From: Cryphonectria parasitica EP155 | Taxonomy: Eukaryota; Ascomycota; Sordariomycetes; Diaporthales; Cryphonectriaceae | NCBI RefSeq assembly: GCF_011745365.1 | Contig: NW_024468913.1 | Coordinates: forward strand, 2,790,001 to 2,854,000 | Length of the DNA: 64,000 bases | Direction: 5' to 3' | Shown here: positions 23,055 through 34,184 of the stretch, in pieces | Numbering within the stretch: the stretch's first letter is position 1 | Layout: the number at the start of each line of letters is the position of its first letter | The notes under the pieces: generated by a model | The model's input: the letters and a program-made list of their open reading frames with translations, nothing else | What the model was told of the DNA's origin: nothing | The model's database searches: none | Translations under genes and position numbers: made by a program

Positions 23055-23522
23055 ATGCCCGGCATGTTTGGACTAGGACCATTCCTACAGAGCCAAGCCC
23101 GGAGCAGACAGGCAAGCGTCGCCTCCGCCTCCAGCGAAGAGCTCGTCTATGACACTTATCAGGCGGCCTCGAGGGCCACCCAAGAGTGTAGAGCCATTCA
23201 CAGTATCAACACCAGACGCCCTGCGCCCGGCTCACATGGGCAGCCTGAGACCCACCAGCTCAGCCGCCGGGAATTCCGGCGCCGCGAGGCGCAGGCTGAG
23301 GCGAAGAAACTGCTGCTGAAGACCATGAAAGAACAGGAACGTCGAGCGCGGAGCGGAAGCAGTCCTGCTAAGATTAGTAGAGAGCCACCTCAGGTGAGCC
23401 GGGGGACTATCGAAAGGGTCTCATATCCGCAAATGGCTGGCAAGTGGACGGCCGTCAGCGAAATTGAGACGGTGCAGATTGGACGGGCTGTCCAACGGCC
23501 GAAGCCTGTGTACCGATCATAG
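23055..23522 (+). CDS. Unknown small basic protein
   Basis: Single-exon ORF of 155 residues, ATG at 23055 (MPGMFGLGPFLQSQARS). Ser/Arg/Gln-rich, with a strongly charged central segment near residues 74-105 (SRREFRRREAQAEAKKLLLK) likely to be helical or coiled-coil. The C-terminal part has more hydrophobic residues (YPQMAGKWTAVSEIETVQIG). No recognised family and no signal peptide. It is divergent from the basic disordered protein at 21522-22418. Whether they are functionally linked is open. Confidence 0.55.
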   Translation: MPGMFGLGPFLQSQARSRQASVASASSEELVYDTYQAASRATQECRAIHSINTRRPAPGSHGQPETHQLSRREFRRREAQAEAKKLLLKTMKEQERRARSGSSPAKISREPPQVSRGTIERVSYPQMAGKWTAVSEIETVQIGRAVQRPKPVYRS

Positions 23523-24569
23523 TGGACAATACTTACAACTCTGTGGCGGGTATGCTTCGTCATCTTTTCAACATAGAGGGAGGGGCGGGGGAAATAACGT
23601 AACTGACCATTCAATAAACAAATGGTTTGATCTCCAAGAATTATCACTTGCTTGTGCGTACTGTGGAGCAAATCGGTCTGGCAAGAAAACATAATTTGAT
23701 GCGAGGGCGAGGTTACCTGGTAATTAACCCATGTCCATACCAGGCCAACAAGCATAAAAATACAGAAAGAACAGGGAGGGTATATTCTAGCTAAAACGTC
23801 GCTCGCAACTGCCATTAAGCTTATGCCAACCGCATGAGACGATGAATAATGTCCCATGCTCCTTCCCTCGAATGATTAAAGGTCCTAGTAATTCCCACTC
23901 TTGGCGCCCACTCCTCCTCCTTCGTCCCCCCACATCCCGCCGCGAGTACGCAACACCAGCCTTGGCACCTCCTTGATCAGCACTTTGATCCACGATGCAT
24001 GCTTGACATTTACGCATGTCTTGTCTGGGATCTGACTTATATCTCGAGTCTCATTGGGCCGTCGTCCCTGAAGGCATTCCCGTCCAGCTCCATATTAATG
24101 AACAAGGACGAATCTGGAACGGAACGACACGAGTAGTCCTTGCGGAGGGGCTACTCCAGCCCGCCTCACTGTGACTGTGACTGGAGAAGAAAGGGGATGG
24201 CATTCAGGTTTGCTCTGCATTGACTTAACGTTCCACGGAAGGTGGCTCTGTCAGGGTCACACTGGCCATGACATTCGTGATGCGGCAAATGTCCAAAGGG
24301 AGAGGAGACGACGCGTCACGTCGTCGTCCTTTTAGAAAGAATGAAAGAGTCTGTGATGAAAGAAGTGCTAGGAGGCGAGTCTATATAAGACAGGGGATTC
24401 TCACAAACTCGATGGCATTGGGTATCTTCAGAGATCAGACTTGTTCCTCCCTATCCTGACGCTACTCACAAACACCCACCTTCTTTATCTCTTATATTGT
24501 ACATACATTCGTACATACATACATTTAACATTCGTTCATTGTTCACTTACACCAACATAAATCGTCACA
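23523..24569. other. Upstream region of the intradiol dioxygenase gene
   Basis: About 1 kb without a gene. It holds the promoter of the secreted dioxygenase: a TATA box at 24381 and a 5' leader with CATACATTCG-type repeats up to the ATG. Confidence 0.55.
24381..24389 (+). promoter_or_regulatory. TATA box of the intradiol dioxygenase gene
   Basis: CTATATAAG, about 190 bp before the start codon, gives a strong TATA element. The likely transcription start lies some 30-100 bp downstream, leaving a leader of roughly 100-150 nt. TATA promoters are usual for regulated rather than constitutive fungal genes. Confidence 0.55.
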
Positions 24570-25631
24570 ATGCGTTTCACTTCAGCCCTCCTCGCGGCCA
24601 CGCTGTCGGTCCTGGCTGCCGCTCACCCGGGCCATTCTCTGGAACAAGAGCTCCAGGAGCGACGTGACTTCCTGTCCACCACCAGGGTCCGCGACCTCAG
24701 CCACTGCGCCGCCAAGCTCAAGGCGCGCGGCATCGAGGGGCGCAACATCGCCCGCCGTACCCAGCGCCTCGAGGCGGCAAGGGCCGAGCGCGGGCTCAAG
24801 AAGGAGGTCGGGCGGTCGCTGACCAGTGTCCTCGCTACCGACCACAACGAGACGGACCTGGGTTACACCACAGCCACCGACGAGGCGACACTCTTCGCCA
24901 GCAGCAACGCCAGCTGCGTCCTCACTCCTGATGTCACCCAGGGCCCATACTATGTGGGCGGCGAGTACATCCGCCAAAACGTCACCGAGACGCAGGCCGG
25001 AATCGACATGGTCGTTGACTACCAGGTCATTGATGTTGATACCTGCGAGCCGGTGCCCGACGTCTACGTCGAGATGTGGCACTGCAACGCCACCGGCGTC
25101 TACTCGGGCGTCATCGCGTCCGGCAATGGAGACTCCAGTGACAGCACCAACATCGACCAGACCTTCCTGCGAGGCATCCAGGAGACGGACTCAGATGGCG
25201 TGGCCCAGTTCGACACCATCTTCCCGGGACACTACACCGGGCGTGCCACTCATATCCACATCCTCGTGCACACCAACGTCACCGTCTACCCTAACGGCAC
25301 GCTCGGCAACGTTGTGTCGGCCAGCCATGTCGGCCAAGGCTTCTTCGACCAGGACCTCATAATCGACGCGGATACCATCTCGCCCTACTCAGACAACACG
25401 CAGGAGCTCGTTGAGAATTCTGACGACAGCATCCTGGCCCAGGAGGCCGACACAGACGGTGTGGACCCCATCTTTGAATTCACCTACCTCGGCGATAGTC
25501 TGGCAGATGGTCTCTTCGCCTGGCTCTCGTTTGGTATCAACACTACTGAGAGCTCGTCTGTCACTCCTGCCGCCTTCTACTATGCGTCTGGTGGTGTAGC
25601 CAACTCTAACTCCGGCCCCGGTGGACCGTGA
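24570..25631 (+). CDS. Secreted intradiol ring-cleavage dioxygenase
   Basis: Single exon, 353 residues, ATG at 24570 in the context CACAATGCG. Signal peptide MRFTSALLAATLSVLAAAHP, then a charged propeptide-like helix (about residues 22-85) and the catalytic domain. The opening motif CVLTPDVTQGPYYVGGEY is typical of extracellular fungal intradiol dioxygenases. The expected iron ligands are Tyr178 (ATGVYSG), Tyr222, His228 and His230 (FPGHYTGRATHIHILVH). The enzyme opens catechol-type rings between the two hydroxyls using Fe(III) and O2, outside the cell. A role with plant phenolics or lignin fragments is inference. Several N-x-T/S glycosylation sites are present. The C-terminus is a Ser/Gly-rich tail with no clear GPI signal. 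Confidence 0.93.
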   Translation: MRFTSALLAATLSVLAAAHPGHSLEQELQERRDFLSTTRVRDLSHCAAKLKARGIEGRNIARRTQRLEAARAERGLKKEVGRSLTSVLATDHNETDLGYTTATDEATLFASSNASCVLTPDVTQGPYYVGGEYIRQNVTETQAGIDMVVDYQVIDVDTCEPVPDVYVEMWHCNATGVYSGVIASGNGDSSDSTNIDQTFLRGIQETDSDGVAQFDTIFPGHYTGRATHIHILVHTNVTVYPNGTLGNVVSASHVGQGFFDQDLIIDADTISPYSDNTQELVENSDDSILAQEADTDGVDPIFEFTYLGDSLADGLFAWLSFGINTTESSSVTPAAFYYASGGVANSNSGPGGP

Positions 25632-25959
25632 AAGAACAGCTTGAAGAAAGTGGTTCGCAGGGCTGGGGAAGAGTGCTTGTTGCGCTAGTTTAGTCTCCTT
25701 CTGCACATGATTAACCTTGGATGACACTGTGGATTAGTCAATACGGTTGTGAAGTCTTCCGATTTCTTGTGTTTCGACAATAACATAAGAAGAGGGAGTC
25801 CCGCCTGATGGAGTTCTGTCATTACCTGTCCTTACTGAATGAAATAACGTATAAATGGTTCGAGAAACCGGTGAAAAGTCTCTTTAGACAAACCCGACCA
25901 TGTGAAATTGTGTTGATTCGGGATCTGAAGCAGATCCATTGCTCTCACGTGCCATGCTG
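25632..25959. other. Convergent spacer of the dioxygenase and UCH genes
   Basis: A 328-bp region holding both 3' ends. No further feature seen. Confidence 0.5.
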
Positions 25960-26907
25960 TCAAAGTTTCTTGGGCGCGAGGACGGTACAGCTGAAGTTAA
26001 GGCTCTCCAGCCCCGCATCCTGGACCAGCTTCATGGCCCTCTTCAGACCGAGGTCCAGAGCCTTGGGGCTCAGAACGTCCTCGTCATCCTCCAGGACACC
26101 TCGATCAATTGGATTCTTTCTAGAGCCCTCTAACTCCCAAAGATGTCCATCGGTCCCTTTGACAAAAGAGACAAAGTGATGCCCAGTGTGTCCTTCAACG
26201 GGCGCGCCAGGAATCGTATCTCCAAGGTTGGCTACAGCCGCTGTCAAGAATATTGCGTTAGCTATAGCTGCCTCTCCAAGACCGTTCACACGATGAAGCG
26301 GTCTAGATAGTAAGCCGAGAGGCTAGGACGGTATAGAGACCGAGCCTTGGTTCAGCTTTGCAGTGCCTTCTTATGTGAGGCAGAGCTTGCAAAGCCAGGT
26401 AGGTTCCTTTTCATCCACACAGCCCATGAATTGACGTACCATGCGCCGCCTCGAACGGCTGACTGTCGTACAGCATCTTGGCGCGGTCAGCCATCGTCAG
26501 AGGGATAGCGTCCCGCCTGATCTTCTCGAGGTCACTGCCTGGCAAGATGAACTGGGCAGCGGGGCCGTTGATGACCGAGTGTAGCAGGCCGATGGAGCCA
26601 CACGCGTTGCCGATGGTCTGCTTAAACCAGATGACGGGCTCCCCTTCCCCGGCGCCCGCGTAATCTTGCTTGTTCTCGTCCTCAGCGCTCCTCTCGCGCA
26701 GCCAGGCCTCATTCATCGGAATGATGACAAGGAGGGCATAAGCTGGCCTCGGAATGAGTCCAAGAAGCTCAGGCTCGTCGAGGGAATAGACATCGTAGAA
26801 CTCCAGCTCATCCGATAAGCCGAGCTTTTTGGCCAGAGCGTTCATCACCTCGGGATTGTTCTCTGTCCACAGGCACAGCCCTTTAATGTCAACAGATATA
26901 CAGTGGG

Positions 26908-26960
<53 letters not shown>

Positions 26961-27123
26961 GACAGACAGACAGACAGAGAGGGGGGGCGGGGTGAGGGAC
27001 GGGGAGGGCCTAACAAGGGCGGGGTTCGAAAGCGACGAGTCGTCTGCTGTCGTGTCATGGCTCAGAGATCAAGTGCTCACCCAGCATTACCCAGCACTTG
27101 CTCTGCTGCGCCATCGTGCTCAT
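25960..27123 (-). CDS. Ubiquitin C-terminal hydrolase, peptidase family C12 (UCH-L3/Yuh1 type)
   Basis: Spliced as complement(join(25960..26240, 26440..26862, 27081..27123)), 248 residues. The first exon (MSTMAQQSKCWVML) was found by requiring the conserved LENNPEVM junction. Its donor is G|GTGAGC. The enzyme cleaves small adducts or ubiquitin precursors from the ubiquitin C-terminus. Visible catalytic residues are Gln96 and Cys102 (KQTIGNACGSIGLLH) and His177 (GHTGHHFVSFV). At the place of the usual catalytic Asp the sequence has WELEG, that is Glu193. The crossover loop region lies near residues 150-172. Intron 1 (218 nt) holds a (CA)n/(CAGA)n microsatellite. Intron 2 ends with GCTAAC..TTGACAG. 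Family identity is firm. Confidence 0.92.
26911..26985 (+). repeat. Compound microsatellite (CA)n-(CAGA)n-G run in intron 1 of the UCH gene
   Basis: About 23 CA units are followed by about six CAGA units and a run of seven G. On the coding strand this reads as (TG)n, lying some 48 bases before the acceptor of intron 1. Confidence 0.92.
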
Positions 27124-28977
27124 TGTTTAGGGCTTCAGAAGCCGAGGCTGGTAGCTCTGATGTCAGACCTAGGGCGGACGCGGGCGACTGAAGTCTGAAG
27201 ATGGATGGGCCAAGGAAATATAGCGCGTCTCCCGGGCTGCCTCTGCTGCTGAGAAAAATGGCTGCTTGGCAAACCAGTGAACACGCAATGTCAATGTCCT
27301 AAAATTGGAAAGAGAAGCAAACAGTTTTGATAGCTTGATGGGTTTCAGTGAAATTTGTGGTTGAAAAGCCTTGGGAATTCGATGAATTCTGGGGCTGTGT
27401 CAATCTTGTGTTGCTTGGCTTGATTGAGTTGAGACGGGAGTGGTGGTTTGGAGGGAGGGGAGTGGGATAGATGAGGAGGTAGTCCCTACAAGGCATCAAT
27501 GAGCTGACGTTGCCGGCTAGTGACTTCCTTGATGAGTACGTAGCTGCTATGGTGGCTCATAACTGGTAGAAATCAAAGCCTAACGGTGCTCTGTGGCTTA
27601 CTAAGGCTGCTAAAGGCACTAGCACACAGTAAACATGCATACAGTGTATGTCGTATGATGTACCAAACAATGGTACACACACTCATTGAGTACTACAGTG
27701 GGCGACAGCTTAAGCTCAGCCCTATTAGGCTGCAAAGAAAAGCCCTGATAGTCCTGATCAGTCGGCAGTTACCCATTCAGTCTAGCCCCTGGCAGCTCCA
27801 GCCTATCATCTTACACGCTTTCGCCTGGTTTCGGAGGGAAAAGGCGGGTCTCATGTGGCCCATTGCAGTTGCTGCTTTGCAGTGCTAAAGTTTCTCATGT
27901 GCTGAACTTATTTTCTTCCCTTCTCTTCTCTCCTTCTCCAGCTTGTAAACCGTTCAGAGCGACGTCGATGATGGTTGATGATGATGACTTTGTGGCTCGA
28001 GTCAGCCCACTTACCGGGCTTTCTCCGGCGGCTCCAAGAATGAGAAATGCATATCGGCCTGGGGACCCCGCTGAATGGATCAACAAACGCAAAAATAAGC
28101 TTACTGGATGTCCAAAGGTCATATGTGGCATACGTCACGGACACAACCGGCAGATCCGGGTCGGAGTAGTCGTTGTCGAGAGTATCCCCGCATCGAGATG
28201 TGCAAGTCTTCTTTTGTGGGAATGCGTGGTAGTCTGAACGGGTCCCGCCGTTTGTGTACAATACCGTACAGTGCTTCTCATGATGTTTGTGAGTCTCAAG
28301 TCGACTCTGGGATTCATAAACACAGAATTAGCTCTACATACTTAGAAAGCAACGGACGTGATTTTTTTAGGCTTCATGAAACAATGTACGATATCACTCG
28401 TCTTCGTATCGACTCCCCGTGCTGATCCGATCAAAAGACATGATTATGGAGGACCAAGAGACTCTAGTCCAAGAAGTTGAAGTGGCTATGTGAAGAACGG
28501 CTCGTTGCCTGAGCCCTCACAATGGTCATCAGTTAGAGCATTGACGAGGAACGCCTCTGCCACACACACACTTTCTCAGCTTCAACACTCAACCAACAGA
28601 ATCTTCGTATGGACTCTGAGGCTGAAGTCAGGTGGTTTGCCTACTACAGCACTCCTACTCAGCCATCTGACCAACCGGTGCTGAGTTCTTTGCCCACCGC
28701 ATGCCAATCAAACGTTGCACTACAGTATTTATGATACGATGAGCTCGGAAAGGGCGGCCGACAACAGAGCAAGCTGAAGGGCGTCAAGACCTTGGTCCGA
28801 AGTTGTTGTGAAGAATGGTGACTGTCCCTCGTCTATAAAAGTCGAGTGTCCTTCCCAGCTTGGGACAGATCATTCACAGACTCATCATCCACACAAGCAT
28901 CTTCTCAGGCATCTCAAGACACCAACACACTCCTCAACCTACGCAACAAATTTCTACACACAAATCAAAACTTCAAA
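27124..28977. other. Upstream region of the small secreted protein, with possible retroelement remnant
   Basis: About 1.85 kb. The plus-strand frame at 27586-27888 contains the phrase MYQTMVHTLIEYYSG..LQRKAL, which faintly recalls the C-terminal part of LINE reverse transcriptases. That is only a weak resemblance. The rest is non-coding as far as I can see and includes the promoter of the gene at 28978. Confidence 0.4.
28833..28840 (+). promoter_or_regulatory. TATA box of the small secreted protein gene
   Basis: CTATAAAA about 145 bp before the start codon, followed by a leader with ACACA-rich stretches and a CAAAATG start context. Confidence 0.6.
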
Positions 28978-29298
28978 ATGCAGTTCATTGTTGCAGTCAC
29001 CGCTCTCTTCGCCGGCCTCGCCGCCGCCTCTCCTGCTGCCAAGCGCACTGGCTATGTCACCCTTGAGTACTGGGCAGCCGCAGGCAACACCTTCACCGTC
29101 TCTGTCCCCATCGACGGCTCTGAGACTTGGATCGACTCCGATCTGAGCTTCACTTACATCTCCTCTTGGTCCCCCGGCAACACCGTCTGCCACTCCTACG
29201 GAGTCGATGGCTCCGATACCGTTCTGTACGGCAGCGAGTCTGATGTTCCCATTGGACCCCCTCAGGTCCAGACTTACGCTGTCTGCGAGTACAACTGA
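28978..29298 (+). CDS. Small secreted protein, effector-like
   Basis: Single-exon ORF of 106 residues, start in CAAAATGC. A signal peptide (MQFIVAVTALFAGLAAAS) is followed by PAAKR, a likely Kex2 (KR) processing site. The mature part of about 83 residues begins TGYVTLEYWAAAG. It contains just two cysteines, in NTVCHSYG and YAVCEYN, able to form one disulfide. Alternating hydrophobic and polar residues suggest a beta-rich fold. No known domain recognised. A TATA box and an optimal start context point to a well expressed, regulated gene. Role as effector or surface protein is inference. Confidence 0.85.
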   Translation: MQFIVAVTALFAGLAAASPAAKRTGYVTLEYWAAAGNTFTVSVPIDGSETWIDSDLSFTYISSWSPGNTVCHSYGVDGSDTVLYGSESDVPIGPPQVQTYAVCEYN

Positions 29299-32200
29299 AT
29301 GGATGCATATTAGCATGCATCGGATCAGTTCTGGGTCCATGGTGGACTGCACTGAGACTTCTAAAGCTTGATGTGAGATCAAAGCTTGAGCGGCGAGAAA
29401 AGTCAAAACGTTTGGCTAGGATTCTAGGGAGGCCGTCTTAACGGTAGTTTCATATTAGTCTCTTGTGTTGTAGGAATTTTGGAAAACACTCCTTAAGAAA
29501 AGTCGACTATAATCAATTTGAATTGCAATTCAGCCCCTAAAATTATGTCTTGCTCCTGTATTTCTTGCTGCCCACACGCGTAAATATTACATCTCGCCTA
29601 CAAAGCCTTGAGGCTCATTTTCGATGGTTCTCTTCAAAGAGCTCGGAACCTCTATATCGTTCATTTTATAAGAGCATAGTTCTCTAAAACAAGGATCGAA
29701 TGAAAAAAAAAGAAGAAAAAAAAGACTTCAATGTCCGATATAAACCTTCCCAAGTCACTCAAATTAAAACCTTTACAATGTGCTGGGGGGAAGATTAGGC
29801 CTATGTTACATACGATACACTCTATAATAAGCCTTCAGTATATAGAGCACCCGAACAAACTCTTTTCAAAAACCAAATGTCCAGAAGATATGTACTTTGT
29901 TGTTACTAAAGCAGAAATTTAAGCAAACTCAAGCTACAAGAAGAAAAACAACAATAGGATTATTGGAAGGAATATTCAAAACCTGAGAGCTATGTTCCTT
30001 TCGCGGCTGCTGAGACCGGGAGGGCCATATGTCCCCAAACACCAGACTTGAAGAAATTGCAACGCTCAACAATAACGAGACACGGTTGTGGAGTGCTATT
30101 GCAACGACTACCCGATGCAGCAGCTCAGGAGGGCCGCCATCTCTTGTTTAGAGCTGTCCCTTGCACGTGTTCCGACCATGTGGCTGTTTAGTGCTGCAGC
30201 TGGTGCGGATAGCTAAAATGCTGAGAAGTAAGAAGCTGGATGGCAGATCATCGCCCTCACAGTCGATGAGGATGTATAGATTGAGGTACAGTCGACCTCT
30301 TCCATGCTGGCATGTGTCATTTGACTGCCAGTACTGCACGCTTCCGGAAGCACAAGACAGGGCAAACATCGACGATCCAAGTGGACCGGGCAAAAGGTGA
30401 CGGCATACCTACGTAATGCTGCTTGCACCTGTAGGCAAATACCTACATCTATATACGGATGAAGGACAGCATACAGACATTTAATTTCTGTCTGCAGAGG
30501 TACACAGCCTTCTGGCGGACTGACTTGCACAAGTCAGGCTGTGTCCGCTTTCACTGTCCTACAGAGGCATATGGTCTAACCATGGCAATCTTGGCATCTA
30601 CTTGACAGACAGCCCTGCACCGACAATGAGTTGTTGCATCGACTTTGCGGTACCTACTCTTGTACTAGGCTTTGCAAGTAGTTGCTCTGCTAAGGTTAAT
30701 GTAGGCTCTTGCGCCGAACTCCTTTCTGTTGGCGTCAAGTGCCACCTCTGCCAATCTACTAAGTACTAGACGAGGCATTATCTTGATATTCACTTCCTGC
30801 TATTGTTATTTTTTATTTACTTGTGCCTCTAATCCTATCCTCATGTTTGGCTGCAGCGTTTGTGGCATGGTCAGGCTTCACCTACAGAAAGATGGATATG
30901 AATTAAGGTAGGCTATCTTGCACGAGCTCCGCCACCGAAAGCACAGCCTATTGAAGAAAAAATGTTTCCTTCTGCTCATAATCCACGCGACAGGCTCTGG
31001 CTATTAGAGATTCGCGGGGACCTGCATCGGGTTGTGGCTCGGATTGTGGCTCGGACGATTGCAGAAAGTCAGCCGTGCTCCTAGACGAACCCAACGCCAC
31101 AGACCAACAGTGGACTGGATGTGTGACCATCATTGCCTCACGCCTTGTGCTGAGCCTACAATCCAGGGACTTTGTCTTACTTATCCATCACGGCCGCGCG
31201 AGGGTAGCCTGAGGCGATAAACGAAACATCTCCAAGCTAGGCCTTTTAGTAGGAAACACTACGGCCATGACGGCCATACGTGATCACTATGGCGGGCTGT
31301 CAAGCGGCGACCAGCCACCGACTGGCTTGCTCACGAGTTAGTCAGCGGCCTGACGGCCGTGCTCTGCACACGACTAACTGAGCAGGTCCACATAACAAGG
31401 TGTGTCAATCACTATTGAACCCCGGGGAGATGAAACGAGGCCTGAGGTCCTGACTGGAACCCTCTCGCCCCCCCCCCCCCCCCCTACAGACATGAAGTAT
31501 TTCCCGCTTCCCGATCGTGCCTCAGGTTCACTGAGCGGGCCTCAGTATATGGTAAGCATGTGGGACATTGTTTGGGTCGAGATGCAAACGTGGTGGAATG
31601 AAAATAGATGCCACCGCCAGGAGATGGACCACAATGACGTGAGCGCGCTGATGGGTGAATTTGGAGAGAGCCGTGTCCCTCGACAGAGCTCTTGTTCAGG
31701 GTCTTGCTCGGACCGTCAGCCGAAAGCAGGCCTAGGCGAAACAGGCCAGGGGGCGGTAGCGTACTGTCTGCAAAGGGCGCCCCACCCTTTCTGTTAGCAC
31801 CAGTACATCCTGTCCTGCGGGGTATTGCACACGGGACCAGGTAGCTCCGGGAGCTGCCGCTATCGAGGCCCCGGCTCAGCTGCGTGGGGAGCTAGCCCCG
31901 GGCCAGGGCTTCGTCGAAGCAACGGCAGCAGCTTGAGGACACCTGGCAGAGTAAAACCACCTGCGCCAAACCGCTAGGCGGCCTAGTCGATGCTTCTACC
32001 AACATCAACCAGATAGAGTTTTATACTCTCGTTCTTTTCCCACCAGGAGTCCCGTCTGGTTCTTCACCGACAACTTCTTCACATCGATACGCGGTATTCT
32101 TTTTATTCTATTTTTTTTTCTTTCTTCTCTGCTCTAAGCAGCTCTGCCGAGTTCCTGTCGCAAACGCCGTCCCCCTCCTCGCCTCTCCGAGTCAACAAAG

Positions 32201-32395
32201 GCTACTCTATCTCTAAAAGCCGTGTTGGCATCTGTCACCAGCTTGCCCTCTTCGAGATTCACTGCGATACACTTTCTCTCCTCCAAGCGCTCCTTCAGCA
32301 GGCCTGCCGCCAGACACCGTTCCGGCAGAGCTCCGAAAAACAAATTTGCCCTCATTACCTCGTAACCCGAGGTTAGAGATTGCTGATCTTTCGAC
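29299..32395. other. Gene-free stretch between the secreted protein and Erv29
   Basis: About 3.1 kb with no convincing gene. It contains AT-rich pieces (about 29690-29960), a run of 17 C (31468-31484) and a GC-rich piece around 31800-31980. The last few hundred bases hold the Erv29 promoter, with a pyrimidine-rich tract (about 32100-32135). Confidence 0.5.
31468..31484 (+). repeat. Run of 17 C
   Basis: Uninterrupted C homopolymer in a non-coding stretch. One of more than ten such runs in the window. Confidence 0.9.
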
Positions 32396-33577
<1,182 letters not shown>

Positions 33578-34184
33578 GACTGTGCGGGGGATGTCAGCCG
33601 CGACAAGGCACTTCGCGGCAATTATGGTGACGGGTGCTGAAGGTTGGCTCAAGAGGGCAGGATTGTCGAAGTCCTCCCGTATGTATGAGGTAGTGAAAAC
33701 AAAAAGAAGAAAAATTCCCACCAAAAACGGGTCTTAGGCTGGCAGGATTAAGCAGTGGATATCATTTCAAAAGGGCGTTCACGGTCAAGTGGGGCGAATA
33801 CAAAGTTTTATACATTGCTCAGAAACATCTCAAGAAGCTTGAGGCCTCACACCAGGCGGTGACGTGGCCCCGAATCGCGCATTTGTTGTATATGATCGTT
33901 ACGACATCTCTCGTTGAGGAGGACAGTAAAATGCAGTCTACCGGGGAACAGTCCTCTCCTTCCCTTGCCATTGTCTCGGTTCGAACGTATCTGCGTCAGC
34001 CTCTTTTTTGTTTTGTTTTTATTTTGTTTCTTCTCCACAAAATCTGTTCAATATATAGAAAGCAAGCACCTGGGCAGAGAACCATTCCATTAGCCATGAT
34101 CAAAATAAATTCGTTTCGGTACTGATGTAGTCGTCGAGGCAGTGCGTGGTCCCATTGCTGGTTTACCCCCCTGAGCTACGGGGT
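33578..34184. other. Convergent spacer
   Basis: About 600 bp between the 3' ends of the Erv29 and zinc-cluster genes. No gene or notable repeat seen. Confidence 0.5.
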
